Part shown: positions 51,439-60,506 of the stretch, one piece after another
Layout: each line of letters starts with the position of its first letter
Numbering within the stretch: position 1 is the stretch's first letter
Assembly: GCA_964407695.1 (NCBI GenBank)
Contig: CAYOWQ010000003.1
Span: forward strand, 1 to 64,000
Direction of reading: 5' to 3'
Length of the DNA stretch: 64,000 bases
From: CAYOWQ01 sp964407695
GTDB lineage: Bacteria; Planctomycetota; Phycisphaerae; Phycisphaerales; SM1A02
Notes under the pieces: model-generated
Database searches by the model: none
Seen by the model: the letters and a program-made list of their open reading frames with translations, nothing else
What the model was told of the DNA's origin: nothing
Translations under genes and position numbers: made by a program

Positions 51439-52796
51439 CCGCAGTGTTGGCCATGCACCTCGCGATGGCGCCGACGACGGTGTGGAAAGTGTTGACGCTC
51501 TCGGACTACAACACGCGGGTTGTGGTTCTGGGTGTGATGGCGCTGGGTCTCGCATGCGGCGTGGTGGGGTCGTTGATGTTGCTGCGCAAACGGGCGCTGC
51601 TTGGCGATGCGCTCAGTCATGCGACTCTGCCGGGTATCGGAATCGCTTTCATCATCGGGGCGCAGCTCTGGGGAGATGGAAAGTCATTGCCGCTTCTCCT
51701 GACCGGGGCTGCGATTGCTGGAGCGATCGGAGTCGTGTGCGTCCTTCTCATTCGACGATGGACCCAGCTCAAAGAAGACGTGGCGATGGGAATCGTGCTG
51801 AGCGTCTTCTTCGGGGCTGGGATCGCCCTGCTCGGCGTGGTGCAGCAGATGAAGTCGGGATCCAGTGCGGGACTTGAGTCATTCATCTATGGCAAGACCG
51901 CTTCGATGTTGTGGCGCGAGGCGGGCGCGATCGGTGTCGTGGCGATGGTTGTTGTCGGCATGACGGTTCTGCTCTTCAAGGAGTTCAGGATTCTGTGCTT
52001 TGACGAGGGATTCGCGCGGTCGCGTGGCTGGCCGGTGACCGTGCTCGATGTGATCGTCATGGTGATGGTGACCGTGGTGACCGTGGTGGGTTTATCCTCG
52101 GTTGGGTTGATCCTTCTCATTGCGCTGCTGGTAATTCCCAGTGCGGCGGCGCGTTTCTGGGTGGACCGGATGGGAGCAATGACCGTTGTGGCGGGGCTGA
52201 TCGGTGCTGTGGGCGGTGCTGCGGGGGCGGCGATCAGCGCGGTGTATCCCAATCTGCCTTCAGGGGCGACGATTGTGCTCGCGGCAGCGGCCATGTTCCT
52301 GGTGAGCCTGCTGGCGGGGTCGAAACGGGGCGTGATCGTGAGGTTGGCGGGGTCGTGGGAGGTCAAGCGAAGAACCGAGCAGCACCATGTGCTGCGGGCG
52401 CTGTATGAGTTGCAGGAGGCGGGGGGAAGCGAGACTCGGGCGGCGGCCTCATTGGAGTCAGTTGCCAAGGGCCGCAGGTGGCGCCGAAAGCATGCGCATC
52501 GGCTGCTTCGGCGAGTGTCGAAGGCGGGATTGGCGGAGCAGAACGGGGAGACGTGGCGATTGACCGCAGCGGGTCGGCGTGAGGCCGAGCACGTGACGAG
52601 AAATCACCGGCTCTGGGAGGCCTTCCTGATTCACCACGCCGACATCGCAGCCAGCCATGTTGATCGCGATGCGGACGAGGTGGAGCACGTTCTCGGGGCG
52701 GAGATGGTGCGGGAACTTGAACGGTTGATGCAGCAGGAAGGAAGCGCGGTTCCTGCAAGCCCTCACGTGATCTGGGCCGGCGGAGGCGGAGCATGA
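51435..52796 (+). CDS. mntC: Metal ABC transporter permease with C-terminal DtxR-like domain (1)
   Basis: 453 residues. The first about 295 are an ABC-3 permease with eight or so helices (LLRKRALLGDALSHATLPGI, VGLILLIALLVIPSAAAR). From about 310 a soluble domain follows: winged-helix (HHVLRALYELQEAGGSETRAA ... RRVSKAGLAEQNGETWRLTAAG) and a DtxR-type second part (RNHRLWEAFLIHHADIAASHVDRDADEVEHVLG). Thus a transporter subunit carries a regulator-like metal sensor. In this copy the metal-ligand region is less complete than in the other. Confidence 0.88.
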   Translation: MTAVLAMHLAMAPTTVWKVLTLSDYNTRVVVLGVMALGLACGVVGSLMLLRKRALLGDALSHATLPGIGIAFIIGAQLWGDGKSLPLLLTGAAIAGAIGVVCVLLIRRWTQLKEDVAMGIVLSVFFGAGIALLGVVQQMKSGSSAGLESFIYGKTASMLWREAGAIGVVAMVVVGMTVLLFKEFRILCFDEGFARSRGWPVTVLDVIVMVMVTVVTVVGLSSVGLILLIALLVIPSAAARFWVDRMGAMTVVAGLIGAVGGAAGAAISAVYPNLPSGATIVLAAAAMFLVSLLAGSKRGVIVRLAGSWEVKRRTEQHHVLRALYELQEAGGSETRAAASLESVAKGRRWRRKHAHRLLRRVSKAGLAEQNGETWRLTAAGRREAEHVTRNHRLWEAFLIHHADIAASHVDRDADEVEHVLGAEMVRELERLMQQEGSAVPASPHVIWAGGGGA

Positions 52797-54103
52797 ACCT
52801 TCACTGGACCTGGCTCGATTCATGGATCGTGATCATCGGCAGCCTCTGCGCCCTGGCGTGTTCACTGGTTGGCAATTTTCTGGTGCTGCGTCGGATGAGC
52901 CTGATGGGTGATGCGATCAGCCACGCGGTGTTGCCCGGATTGGCCGCGGCATTCCTGTTGACGGGCAGTCGAGCCAGTATTCCGATGTTCGTGGGAGCGG
53001 TCATGGCGGGCCTGGCGACGGCAGCGCTGACGGAATGGGTTCGAAGCCGGGGCAAGGTTGACGAAGGGGCGTCGATGGGGGTGGTGTTCACGACGCTGTT
53101 TGCCGTGGGGCTGGTGCTGATCGTTCGAGCCGCCAACACGGTTGATTTGGATCCAGGGTGCGTGCTTTACGGCGCGATCGAGACTGCACCTCTCGACACT
53201 GTTTCATTCGGTGATTTGGAGATTCCTCGAGCGGTGTTGGTCCTCGGCGGAACGTTGATCCTGAACATCGTCTGCATTGGTCTCTTTTTCAAGGAACTGA
53301 CGATCTCGGCGTTTGACGCTGCGCTGGCGACATCGCTGGGGATCAACGCCAGGGTCATGCACTATCTGCTCATGACGTTGACGGCGGTGACCGCGGTGAG
53401 TGCGTTCGAGAGCGTCGGAAGCGTGCTGGTGGTGGCGATGATGGTGGCGCCGGCGGCCACCGCGATGCTGCTGAGCCATCGATTGAGCCGGGTGGTCTGG
53501 ATCAGCGCGGGTGTGGCCGTGGCGTCGGCTGCGCTGGGCCACGTGGGAGCGATCGCCGTACCCGGATGGTTTGGGATGGATTCCACGCGGACGGCGGGAA
53601 TGATGGCGTGCGCTGCGGGGACGATCTTTGTCGTGGCACTCGTGGGCTCGCCGAGCCGTGGGCTGATCGCGCGCGGCGTGGCGATGATGCGCCTGCGCGG
53701 GTCGCTGGCGATGGATGATCTGCTTGGGTTGCTCTATCGAGGACGGGAGTCGGGGGAGATGACGGTTTCACAGGAATCGCTTCAAGCGGCGATGGCGGGC
53801 GTGAAGATCGATTCTGCGTTGCATCGGCTTCGGCGGCAGGGGTTGGTGATGATGACTGGAGATGACGTCGGGCTGAGCGAGCGCGGCGTGGCTGCGGGAG
53901 AACGAATTGTGCGCTCGCATCGTCTCTGGGAGACATATCTGGTGGCGGAAGTGGGGGTGCGATCGGACCATGTTCACGGCACGGCCGAGCGGCTGGAACA
54001 CGTGACGACCGATTCGATGCGGAAGGAGCTTGCCCACGCGGTGGGCGAGCCGACGACGGATCCACATGGGAAATCGATTCCGTCGGCGGAACAGGCTGGC
54101 TAG
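52793..54103 (+). CDS. mntD: Metal ABC transporter permease with C-terminal DtxR-like domain (2)
   Basis: 436 residues. ABC-3 permease in the first about 300 (LLVRRMSLMGDAISHAVLPG-type start, SVLVVAMMVAPAATAMLLS). The tail from about 305 is a winged helix (DDLLGLLYRGRESGEMTVS...LHRLRRQGLVMMTGDDVGLSERG) followed by a well-kept DtxR/MntR metal domain: RSHRLWETYLVAEVGVRSDHVHGTAERLEHVTTDS and DPHGKSIPS. The likely function is metal-dependent gating of uptake. Ends overlapping the convergent phaR gene by four bases. Confidence 0.88.
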   Translation: MNLHWTWLDSWIVIIGSLCALACSLVGNFLVLRRMSLMGDAISHAVLPGLAAAFLLTGSRASIPMFVGAVMAGLATAALTEWVRSRGKVDEGASMGVVFTTLFAVGLVLIVRAANTVDLDPGCVLYGAIETAPLDTVSFGDLEIPRAVLVLGGTLILNIVCIGLFFKELTISAFDAALATSLGINARVMHYLLMTLTAVTAVSAFESVGSVLVVAMMVAPAATAMLLSHRLSRVVWISAGVAVASAALGHVGAIAVPGWFGMDSTRTAGMMACAAGTIFVVALVGSPSRGLIARGVAMMRLRGSLAMDDLLGLLYRGRESGEMTVSQESLQAAMAGVKIDSALHRLRRQGLVMMTGDDVGLSERGVAAGERIVRSHRLWETYLVAEVGVRSDHVHGTAERLEHVTTDSMRKELAHAVGEPTTDPHGKSIPSAEQAG

Positions 54104-54723
54104 GAGCGATTGCGCTTTCGGCCTCGGGTTGTAGAGACCCGGCGTCGCGGCTTCGGAGCGGCAGGCTTCTTCGAAGCAGACTTTTTCGAGGAACGCTTTC
54201 GCAATCCGGCCAGTTCGGTTTGAAGTGATTCGATCTGCTCCTGGAGCTCCGTGACATCGGCCGCGGGAGGCGGTGGGGCGGTGGGCGCCGAGGGGCGAGG
54301 ACCGGAAGCACGCATCACGGCCATCGCCCAGTCGAAGGGAGTCAGCGGCATGGCCTGGGCCTGCTGGGGCAGCATGGCCTCGAACTGCTGGCGCATGGCG
54401 AGGAAGGATTCCATGACCTGATTGAAGTAGCGGGTGATGAAGGAATGAAGGATCTGCTCGTTGGTGCGGATGAGCTGATGAAGCATGGCGGAGGGGAAGG
54501 CGGCGAGCTTGACGGGGTCGCGCTCGATCAGGACCTGGGCGAGGACGACGTTGGTGATGTCCTGTCCGGTGCGGCTATCGGTCACGACGACGGAATGACC
54601 CGACACGACAAGGTCGTAGAGCTCCTCATGGGTGAGGTGTCGGCTTCGACTCTGGTCATAGAGCCTTCGGTTGGGATATTTGCGAACCTGGATGAGCCGG
54701 TCGTTGGCGGGAGTTTCAGTCAT
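54100..54723 (-). CDS. phaR: Polyhydroxyalkanoate synthesis regulator PhaR
   Basis: 207 residues. N-terminal PHB/PHA accumulation DNA-binding domain (VRKYPNRRLYDQSRSRHLTHEELYDLVVSGHSVVVTDSRTGQDIT) followed by LAQVLIERDP and a helix. C-terminal Pro-rich linker, a short coiled coil (VTELQEQIESLQTELAGL) and a Lys/Arg-rich tail. PhaR represses phasin genes until it binds PHA granules. Divergent from the phasin gene, with a dyad operator between. Confidence 0.93.
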   Translation of the reverse strand: MTETPANDRLIQVRKYPNRRLYDQSRSRHLTHEELYDLVVSGHSVVVTDSRTGQDITNVVLAQVLIERDPVKLAAFPSAMLHQLIRTNEQILHSFITRYFNQVMESFLAMRQQFEAMLPQQAQAMPLTPFDWAMAVMRASGPRPSAPTAPPPPAADVTELQEQIESLQTELAGLRKRSSKKSASKKPAAPKPRRRVSTTRGRKRNRS

Positions 54724-54826
54724 CGATTGTGCCTTTGCAGTAGATTTAGGCCATCGCGGTTGATTTCAAGTATACGCGTGATGGATAAGTATCTGCAAAT
54801 AAAGGGATTATAGGAAAATCGCGTAT

Positions 54827-54844
54827 TTTGTGCAAGTGCACAAA
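54827..54844. promoter_or_regulatory. Candidate PhaR operator
   Basis: TTTGTGCAAGTGCACAAA, an 8-bp perfect inverted repeat with a 2-base centre, six bases upstream of the phasin -35. It contains TGC-N4-GCA, in line with the TGC/GCA dyads reported for PhaR/PhbF. TTTGCAG at about 54734 and CTGCAAA at about 54793 may be weaker half-sites. Confidence 0.55.
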
Positions 54845-54850
54845 TATTCC

Positions 54851-54879
54851 TTGACGATAAATGGATTCCACCCTATTGT
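54851..54879 (+). promoter_or_regulatory. Phasin promoter
   Basis: TTGACG, 17 bases, TATTGT. The predicted start lies about 35 bases before the phasin ATG. Confidence 0.5.
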
Positions 54880-54919
54880 ATTGGACTCGAAATCCCTCGA
54901 ACGACTCAGGAGCACTCCC

Positions 54920-55453
54920 ATGGCCAACGCCACCAACAGCACGAACCCCGGTAAGTCGACGCAGAACGCCGTCGATTCGATGAGCAACATGATGTTCAAC
55001 ACCTACGGCGAGATGGTGAACTCATTCTTCGCCGCCCAGAAGAAGATGATGGAGACCTTCGTCGGCTTCTCGACCAAGAACATGGGCATTGAAAATCCGG
55101 CGTTTGAGTCGTTCCGAAACGGCACCAGCAAGATGTTCCACACCGGTGTTGATGCGATGACCCGCACCGTGACCGAGACCACCTCGATCGCCAACGATCA
55201 GGTTCGGTTCGCCGGCCGCGTTGGCGAGCGGATGGTTGATTCGGTGTGCGGCCCGAACATGGCCAAGTCGCCCGAAGCGTTCACCGCCACAATGAAGACG
55301 ATTGTCAACGACTGCGTTGAGAACGCTTCTGCCTTCACCAACGAGATGATGAAGGTCGCTTCGAAGCAGATGGAAACCGCTCAGGAAATCTTCGGCGGCA
55401 TGGCCTGCATGGCCGGCAGCTACTGCAAGGCTGGCGAGAACGCCGGCAAGTAA
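54920..55453 (+). CDS. Phasin-like granule protein
   Basis: 177 residues, fully helical, amphipathic, Met/Ala/Thr-rich (MMFNTYGEMVNSFFAAQKKMMETF... VDAMTRTVTETTSIANDQVRFAGRV). AGGAG lies seven bases before the ATG. Phasins coat PHA granules. The call rests on composition, the adjacent phaR with operator, and the PHA synthase genes downstream. A strong hairpin follows. Confidence 0.75.
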   Translation: MANATNSTNPGKSTQNAVDSMSNMMFNTYGEMVNSFFAAQKKMMETFVGFSTKNMGIENPAFESFRNGTSKMFHTGVDAMTRTVTETTSIANDQVRFAGRVGERMVDSVCGPNMAKSPEAFTATMKTIVNDCVENASAFTNEMMKVASKQMETAQEIFGGMACMAGSYCKAGENAGK

Positions 55454-55474
55454 TACACACAGATCCCCCACACC

Positions 55475-55510
55475 GGCGGCCCGCGGCGTGAAAACTTCGC
55501 GGGCCGCCTT
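55475..55510 (+). terminator. Hairpin after the phasin gene
   Basis: Perfect 11-bp stem GGCGGCCCGCG/CGCGGGCCGCC with a 12-base loop; the T-run is short (TTGCTC), so it may attenuate rather than stop. Confidence 0.65.
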
Positions 55511-55694
55511 GCTCAAACAAGGTGCCCGGAATTTGTCCGGACACAAGGCACGCCCTGGGATGATGGCGGTGTGTACGCCCCACGCCGCTGGAGTCGAGCC
55601 GGAGGAGAGGATCAGCAGGCCTTGCGGCCAGCACCGCACGCCCTAGACTCCCGCGGAGCACACCGCCTCGTCCCATTTTTCAGGAGTCATTTCC

Positions 55695-56189
55695 ATGAGC
55701 GGCCAATCCCAGACCCCCCCCAATCCGATGGATGCTGCCGCCGCGTTCTGGAAGGACGCGTGGCAGAAGATGGCCACGTCGATGCCCGGCGGTGCAATGC
55801 CCGGCATGCCGGCCGTTCCGGCGATGAATCCGGCTGATCCAAGCACGTGGATGCCGTCGCCGGACGCGGTTCGGCGCATGCAGACCGCGTTTCTCGACGC
55901 GATGGCGTCATTTGCCGAGCAGTACATGAGAAGCCCGCAGTTTCTGGAGGCCATGAAGCGAAGCATGGACCAGGCCCTTGATCTGCGTCAGAAGATGGAG
56001 CAGATGATGAAGGCGAACCTGTCGAGCGCCTTCGACACGGCGTCGGGCGGGAGCGCCAGCGATGTGATGACGGCGATTCGCGAGCTGGATTCGAAGCTCA
56101 ATACGAAACTGGAGACCCTTGCGGACAGACTTGATGCGATTGAGGGGAAGGGAACCGATCGCCCGGCTCGCAAGACGGCCAAGCGCTAG
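55695..56189 (+). CDS. Short PhaE-like subunit of class III PHA synthase
   Basis: 164 residues. The N-terminus (PMDAAAAFWKDAWQKMATSMPGG) resembles PhaE starts, a helical middle follows (VRRMQTAFLDAMASFAEQYMRSPQFLEAMKRSMDQAL), and it ends in a coiled coil (IRELDSKLNTKLETLADRLDAIEG). PhaE is normally about 350 residues, so this one lacks a large part. It comes 74 bases before phaC. It could instead be another phasin. Confidence 0.6.
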   Translation: MSGQSQTPPNPMDAAAAFWKDAWQKMATSMPGGAMPGMPAVPAMNPADPSTWMPSPDAVRRMQTAFLDAMASFAEQYMRSPQFLEAMKRSMDQALDLRQKMEQMMKANLSSAFDTASGGSASDVMTAIRELDSKLNTKLETLADRLDAIEGKGTDRPARKTAKR

Positions 56190-56263
56190 GCCAGCGTGAC
56201 CTCAGTGTGATCATGGATGAACCAGTGCGGCGAATGGTCCGCACGCATGAACGGCGGTGAAGA

Positions 56264-57424
56264 ATGACGACGGCCACGACTGAACCCAACAAAACGGCTC
56301 GCCACCCCCTGCATGAGATGATTGACTCGGTCGCGGGGATGAACCCGTGGCTGGGCGCGTGGATGGCGGAAGGATGGAAGTTTCAGGAGCGCATGGCGGC
56401 GCTTCCGAAAGTGACTGAGGCTGCCCGGAAGTCGAAGAAGTGGGCGACACCCTACGACGTCATCATGACCGAGGGTCCGGTGAGGCTCCTCCGGTTTCGC
56501 GCCGAGGGTGAGCCGAAGTATGCCACACCGCTGCTGATGGTGTTCGCGCTGGTCAACCGGCCGTACGTGCTCGACATTCTGCCCCACAAGAGCGTGGTGC
56601 GGCAGTTCCTGCACAAGGGATTTGACGTGTTCATGGTTGACTGGGGAGTTCCATCCCAGGCGGATCGCGTCAAGACGCTGAGCGATTATGTCGACGGCCA
56701 CCTGCATCGGATGGTGCAGCGAGTGCTTGGCCTGACCGGTCAAGACAGCCTCAATCTTTTCGGCTATTGCATGGGCGGCACCCTGAGCGCCATGTATGCC
56801 TCGATCTATACCGACCTCGTGCGCAACTTCATTGCCCTGGCGGCACCGTTTGACTGGTCGCATGGCGATTCGCTGCTGAAGGTCTGGACCAGCGAAGAGA
56901 ATTTCGATGTCGATAAGGTGGTCGACACGTTGGGCCTCATCCCGCCGGATTTTCTGGGCACTTCATTCAACCTCCTCAAGCCGGTCGACAACAACATTCG
57001 CAAGTGGATGGGGTTCTATGACCGCATGACCGACGAGAAATTCCTCGAGGAGTTTTTCGCGATGGAGACCTGGGTGAATGACAACATTCCCATCTCGGGT
57101 GCCGTCTACCGTGACTTTGTGAAGTACGGCCTTCAGCGCAATCTGCTGGTCGAAGGGGAATTCCCGCTGGGCGATCGAAAGGTCGATCTCAAGAACCTCA
57201 CCTGTCCGGTGCTCAATCTTGTGGCGGATTCCGACCATCTGGTCCCCTGCGGTCAGAGCACTCCGTTGAAAGAGGCTGTCGGCTCGAAGGATTATCAGGT
57301 CCTATCGACGAAGGCGGGCCACATCGGGCTGGCGGTCGGCACCAAGGCCCATAAGGAGATGTGGCCGGCGGCTGCCGCATGGCTGGCGGAACGTTCGAAA
57401 GCCATTTCCAAGACATCACGTTAG
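56264..57424 (+). CDS. phaC: Class III polyhydroxyalkanoate synthase PhaC
   Basis: 386 residues, class III length. Lipase-like box FGYCMGGTLS with catalytic Cys, Asp in LVADSDHLVP, and His in KAGHIGLAVG; the alpha/beta hydrolase start (MVFALVNRPYVLDILP) and FMVDWGVP are typical. It polymerises 3-hydroxyacyl-CoA. Class III enzymes need PhaE; the short gene just upstream probably supplies it. Confidence 0.95.
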   Translation: MTTATTEPNKTARHPLHEMIDSVAGMNPWLGAWMAEGWKFQERMAALPKVTEAARKSKKWATPYDVIMTEGPVRLLRFRAEGEPKYATPLLMVFALVNRPYVLDILPHKSVVRQFLHKGFDVFMVDWGVPSQADRVKTLSDYVDGHLHRMVQRVLGLTGQDSLNLFGYCMGGTLSAMYASIYTDLVRNFIALAAPFDWSHGDSLLKVWTSEENFDVDKVVDTLGLIPPDFLGTSFNLLKPVDNNIRKWMGFYDRMTDEKFLEEFFAMETWVNDNIPISGAVYRDFVKYGLQRNLLVEGEFPLGDRKVDLKNLTCPVLNLVADSDHLVPCGQSTPLKEAVGSKDYQVLSTKAGHIGLAVGTKAHKEMWPAAAAWLAERSKAISKTSR

Positions 57425-57431
57425 GAACCCC

Positions 57432-57466
57432 AATCCGCAAGCCGATACATCGACTGCGGATTTTTC
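57432..57466 (+). terminator. Terminator after phaC
   Basis: Stem AATCCGCA/TGCGGATT with a 15-base loop, followed by TTTTT-C (overlapping the stem's last bases). Confidence 0.7.
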
Positions 57467-57497
57467 ATATCGCCAGGATCTAACCCACGAGGAATCC

Positions 57498-58313
57498 ATG
57501 CAGTTATTTGATCGAGTCGCCGTGATCACCGGGGGCGCCAGCGGCATCGGCCGCGCCCTCAGCCGCCAGCTTGCCGAGAGCGGCATTCAGCATGTCGGCG
57601 TGGTTGACATGAGCGAGGCTGCACACGAAGTCGCTGCGGAGTTGAATGAGGACAGCGGCCGCGAGGTGGCGACCGCGTTTGTCGGCGACACCACCGATCG
57701 CGATTTTCGCAAGCGGGTGTTCGGCCAGTTGAAGCAGGACTTCGGTGCGGTGCACATCTGCGTTCCGGCCGCGGGCATCGTGCGTGATGGATTGGCGGTC
57801 AAGGTTGACAAGGAAACCAAGAACGCGAAGTTTTACGACCAGGACCTCTTCGAGAAGACCTTGGCGGTGAATCTCACAGCGCCGGTGTACTGGGCGATGG
57901 AGTGCATTGGCAGCGTGGCGGAGTCTCGGGCGAAGGGCGGCAAGGGTGGCTGGACACCGGACGAAGGGGTGCAAGGCGCTGTGGTGTTCATCGGGTCGAT
58001 CTCCTCAGCGGGGAACAAGGGGCAGGTTGCCTATGCCTCGACCAAGGCCGGCCTGCAAGGGGCCCAGAGCACGTTGGCGAAGGAAGCGATCTTCTACGGC
58101 ATTCGGTGCGCCATCGTGCATCCGGGCTTCACCGATACGCCGATGGTCCGGGCCATGGGCGACGAAATCATTCGTGAGCATGTTCTTCCCCATACCCAGC
58201 TTCGCCGGCTGCTGAGGCCTGAAGAGGTGGCGGATGCGATCTGCTTCCTCATTCGGAACTCGGGCGTGTCGGGAGCGTTATGGGTCGACGCGGGCTGGCA
58301 CCCGCCGGCCTGA
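57498..58313 (+). CDS. Short-chain dehydrogenase/reductase in the PHA cluster
   Basis: 271 residues. VAVITGGASGIGRALSRQL, Asp at the end of beta-2 (VVDMSEA, suggesting NAD(H)), PAAGI in place of NNAGI, SISSAG, and YASTKAGLQGAQ with catalytic Tyr and Lys. The place after phaC suggests an acetoacetyl-CoA reductase or 3-hydroxybutyrate dehydrogenase, but the sequence alone does not settle this. Unusual insertion near residues 95-110. Confidence 0.85.
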   Translation: MQLFDRVAVITGGASGIGRALSRQLAESGIQHVGVVDMSEAAHEVAAELNEDSGREVATAFVGDTTDRDFRKRVFGQLKQDFGAVHICVPAAGIVRDGLAVKVDKETKNAKFYDQDLFEKTLAVNLTAPVYWAMECIGSVAESRAKGGKGGWTPDEGVQGAVVFIGSISSAGNKGQVAYASTKAGLQGAQSTLAKEAIFYGIRCAIVHPGFTDTPMVRAMGDEIIREHVLPHTQLRRLLRPEEVADAICFLIRNSGVSGALWVDAGWHPPA

Positions 58314-58357
58314 TCCAAGATCCGCGCAAAACCTGACGGTCTCCGCCTCTCTGGGGT

Positions 58358-60106
58358 ATGGGCGTGATCGGGAATCGGTTGTTTCTGTATGCTGCTGAGT
58401 CCGTGAGCAACAGGACCGCCGAGCCCAAAGCAGTGCCCAACCAGCCGCAGGCGGTCATGTCGCTTACCGCGGTCGCCGGACCTGATTCGCCGACCCTTGA
58501 GCTGGTGCCGCCGGGCCCGCTGACGATCGGTCGGCGAAGCACGAGCACGCTCTGCCTCGACGGTGAGTATGTTTCGCGCGACCACGTTCGGCTGCACTAC
58601 CGGGAATCCAGCGGCGTGAAAATGTGGGTGCTTGAAGACACCGAAAGCAAGCATGGCACACGACTGAACGGTTGGCGGGTGAAGCCGGGCCAGGAATATC
58701 CGATCAATCACGACGATCGCATCGAGATCCGGCCCTGGATGTTTCGGGTCGTGGATCATCGAGTGAAGTCGCAGCAGCGCGGGCTGGTCTTGACGGAGGA
58801 TGATCGAAGCAGCGGCGGCTCGACGATTGCCAGAATCGAGACTTCGCTCGACCGGGAACTGGCGGGCGAGAGGCTGGCGCTGCTGTTGCGATGTGCAGAG
58901 GGGCTGCACGCCGCCGCTGATCAGGCCGAACTTGCCGAGGCGGTGATCGACGCGGCCATCGCCGGAACGAATTTCACCAACGTGGCCCTGCTGGGACCGT
59001 TGACCGACGCCACGAATGTTGAGGTTACTGCCTTTCGAAGTCTTGAAGGGAACCCGTCGTCGAGCTTTGCGTTCAGCCGTTCATTGATCACACGGGCGGC
59101 GGTCGGCATGCCGGTGCGACTGACGACCTCGGTCGGCCAGATGGGCATGAGCGTGATGCAACTGGGGATACGCGAGGCATTGTGCGTGCCGCTGATAGTG
59201 GATGAGTCGGTGGAGGGCTTTCTGTATCTCGACGATCGTGGGTCGGGGCCGTCCCGCGAGATCGCAGCGGACGCGGCCGAGTTTGCGGTTGGGCTTGCGC
59301 AACTGGCGGCACTGGCCAAGGCGAATCTGTCGCGGATGGACCTGTATCGGCGGCAATCGACCCTTGAGGCCGAACTGCGAGCAGCGGCCGAGGCACAGCG
59401 GCTGATCCTGCCCCGTCGCGAGGGGCGAATCGGGGGGTTCGATTACATCGGCGAGAGTCGGCCGGGACGATGGGTGGGCGGGGACTTCTTTGATGTGTTT
59501 GAGCTTCCACACGGGCGGGTGGCGGTAGCGGTCGGCGATGTCACCGGCAAAGGAATATCGGCGGCGGTGATGATGACCACGGCGCAGGGGTATCTTCATG
59601 CTGCATTGACGCGATCGGGTGATCCGGGAGAGTCTGTTACAGCGTTGAACCGGTTCCTTGCCCCTCGAGCGGGCGGGAGGTATCTGACACTGTGGGTCGG
59701 GGTGATTGATCCGCACGACTCCACGCTTCGCTATGTGGATGCCGGACACGGATTCGCGTGGGTTGTGGATGAAGCGGGTGACTCGGTTCGTCTCCAGCCC
59801 GAAAGCGGCATCTGGCTCTGCGTGGAAACCGACCACGTGTACCGGGAGGAAGTCAAACATCTGAAGCCGGGCTGGCGGCTCGTTGTCGCCACGGATGGTT
59901 TCGTGGAGCAGGTCGCCGCCGGCCGCTCCGGCAGGACCGCTCAATTCGGAGTCTCGGGTGTCGAGCGCGCCCTTTCTGCGGTGCAACCGGGAGGAGACAT
60001 GGTGGAGCACCTCTTCGCGGCGGTCGATGCGCATGCCGGAGGCGCAGCGCTCGCCGATGATGCCACGGCGGTGTGCATCGAGGCAGCCCGGGTTACTCAT
60101 TCCTGA
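58358..60106 (+). CDS. FHA-GAF-PP2C (SpoIIE-type) phosphatase
   Basis: 582 residues. FHA domain about 45-130 (LTIGRRSTSTLCLDGEYVSRDHVRL...HGTRLNG), a GAF-like sensor about 165-340, and a SpoIIE/RsbU PP2C domain about 365-575 with GGDFFDVFEL, GDVTGKGISAA, DAGHG and ATDGFVE. FHA binds phosphothreonine, so the protein likely takes input from a Ser/Thr kinase and dephosphorylates an anti-anti-sigma-like target. The start may be ATG 58358 or GTG 58403; the FHA domain is unaffected. No anti-sigma genes adjacent. Confidence 0.92.
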   Translation: MGVIGNRLFLYAAESVSNRTAEPKAVPNQPQAVMSLTAVAGPDSPTLELVPPGPLTIGRRSTSTLCLDGEYVSRDHVRLHYRESSGVKMWVLEDTESKHGTRLNGWRVKPGQEYPINHDDRIEIRPWMFRVVDHRVKSQQRGLVLTEDDRSSGGSTIARIETSLDRELAGERLALLLRCAEGLHAAADQAELAEAVIDAAIAGTNFTNVALLGPLTDATNVEVTAFRSLEGNPSSSFAFSRSLITRAAVGMPVRLTTSVGQMGMSVMQLGIREALCVPLIVDESVEGFLYLDDRGSGPSREIAADAAEFAVGLAQLAALAKANLSRMDLYRRQSTLEAELRAAAEAQRLILPRREGRIGGFDYIGESRPGRWVGGDFFDVFELPHGRVAVAVGDVTGKGISAAVMMTTAQGYLHAALTRSGDPGESVTALNRFLAPRAGGRYLTLWVGVIDPHDSTLRYVDAGHGFAWVVDEAGDSVRLQPESGIWLCVETDHVYREEVKHLKPGWRLVVATDGFVEQVAAGRSGRTAQFGVSGVERALSAVQPGGDMVEHLFAAVDAHAGGAALADDATAVCIEAARVTHS

Positions 60107-60135
60107 TTGGCGAGCGCGCGGGAGTGGATCAGATC

Positions 60136-60447
60136 TCAGACGGCGGGCTCGATCGTGACGGTCACTTTCCTGCTGGCGAACTGCTCGCAGAGCAGCTCGG
60201 CGTGTTCGCGGTGCGTGGTTGTCAGCAGGCTCAATCCCTTGGTGTGGGCTTCAAGCATTCGCAGCATGGCCACTCGGGGGTCAAGGCTGACCAGGCGAAC
60301 GATGGTCTCAACGATGAAGGTCATGTCGTTGACGTCGTCGTTGTGAAGAAGCACGTTGAAGGGGGGAAGCCGGTCCACGCGGGGGCGCGCCGGTGCTGGG
60401 CGATTCATCGTTGCCGTCGAACCGGATTTCTGATCATCGACTGCCAT
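60136..60447 (-). CDS. clpS: ATP-dependent Clp protease adaptor ClpS
   Basis: 103 residues. ClpS core: PPFNVLLHNDDVNDMTFIVETI, the His of MLEAHTKGLSLL, and HREHAELLCEQFASRKVTVTIEPA. Delivers N-degron substrates to ClpAP. The ATG at 60447 is used; a TTG 69 bases earlier is in frame but not ClpS-like. clpA is not adjacent. Confidence 0.94.
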   Translation of the reverse strand: MAVDDQKSGSTATMNRPAPARPRVDRLPPFNVLLHNDDVNDMTFIVETIVRLVSLDPRVAMLRMLEAHTKGLSLLTTTHREHAELLCEQFASRKVTVTIEPAV

Positions 60448-60506
60448 GAACGCCTCCGTGTCCTCCAGACACAGTATTCGTAGCCTTGAAATCGCCGGCG
60501 GGCCAC

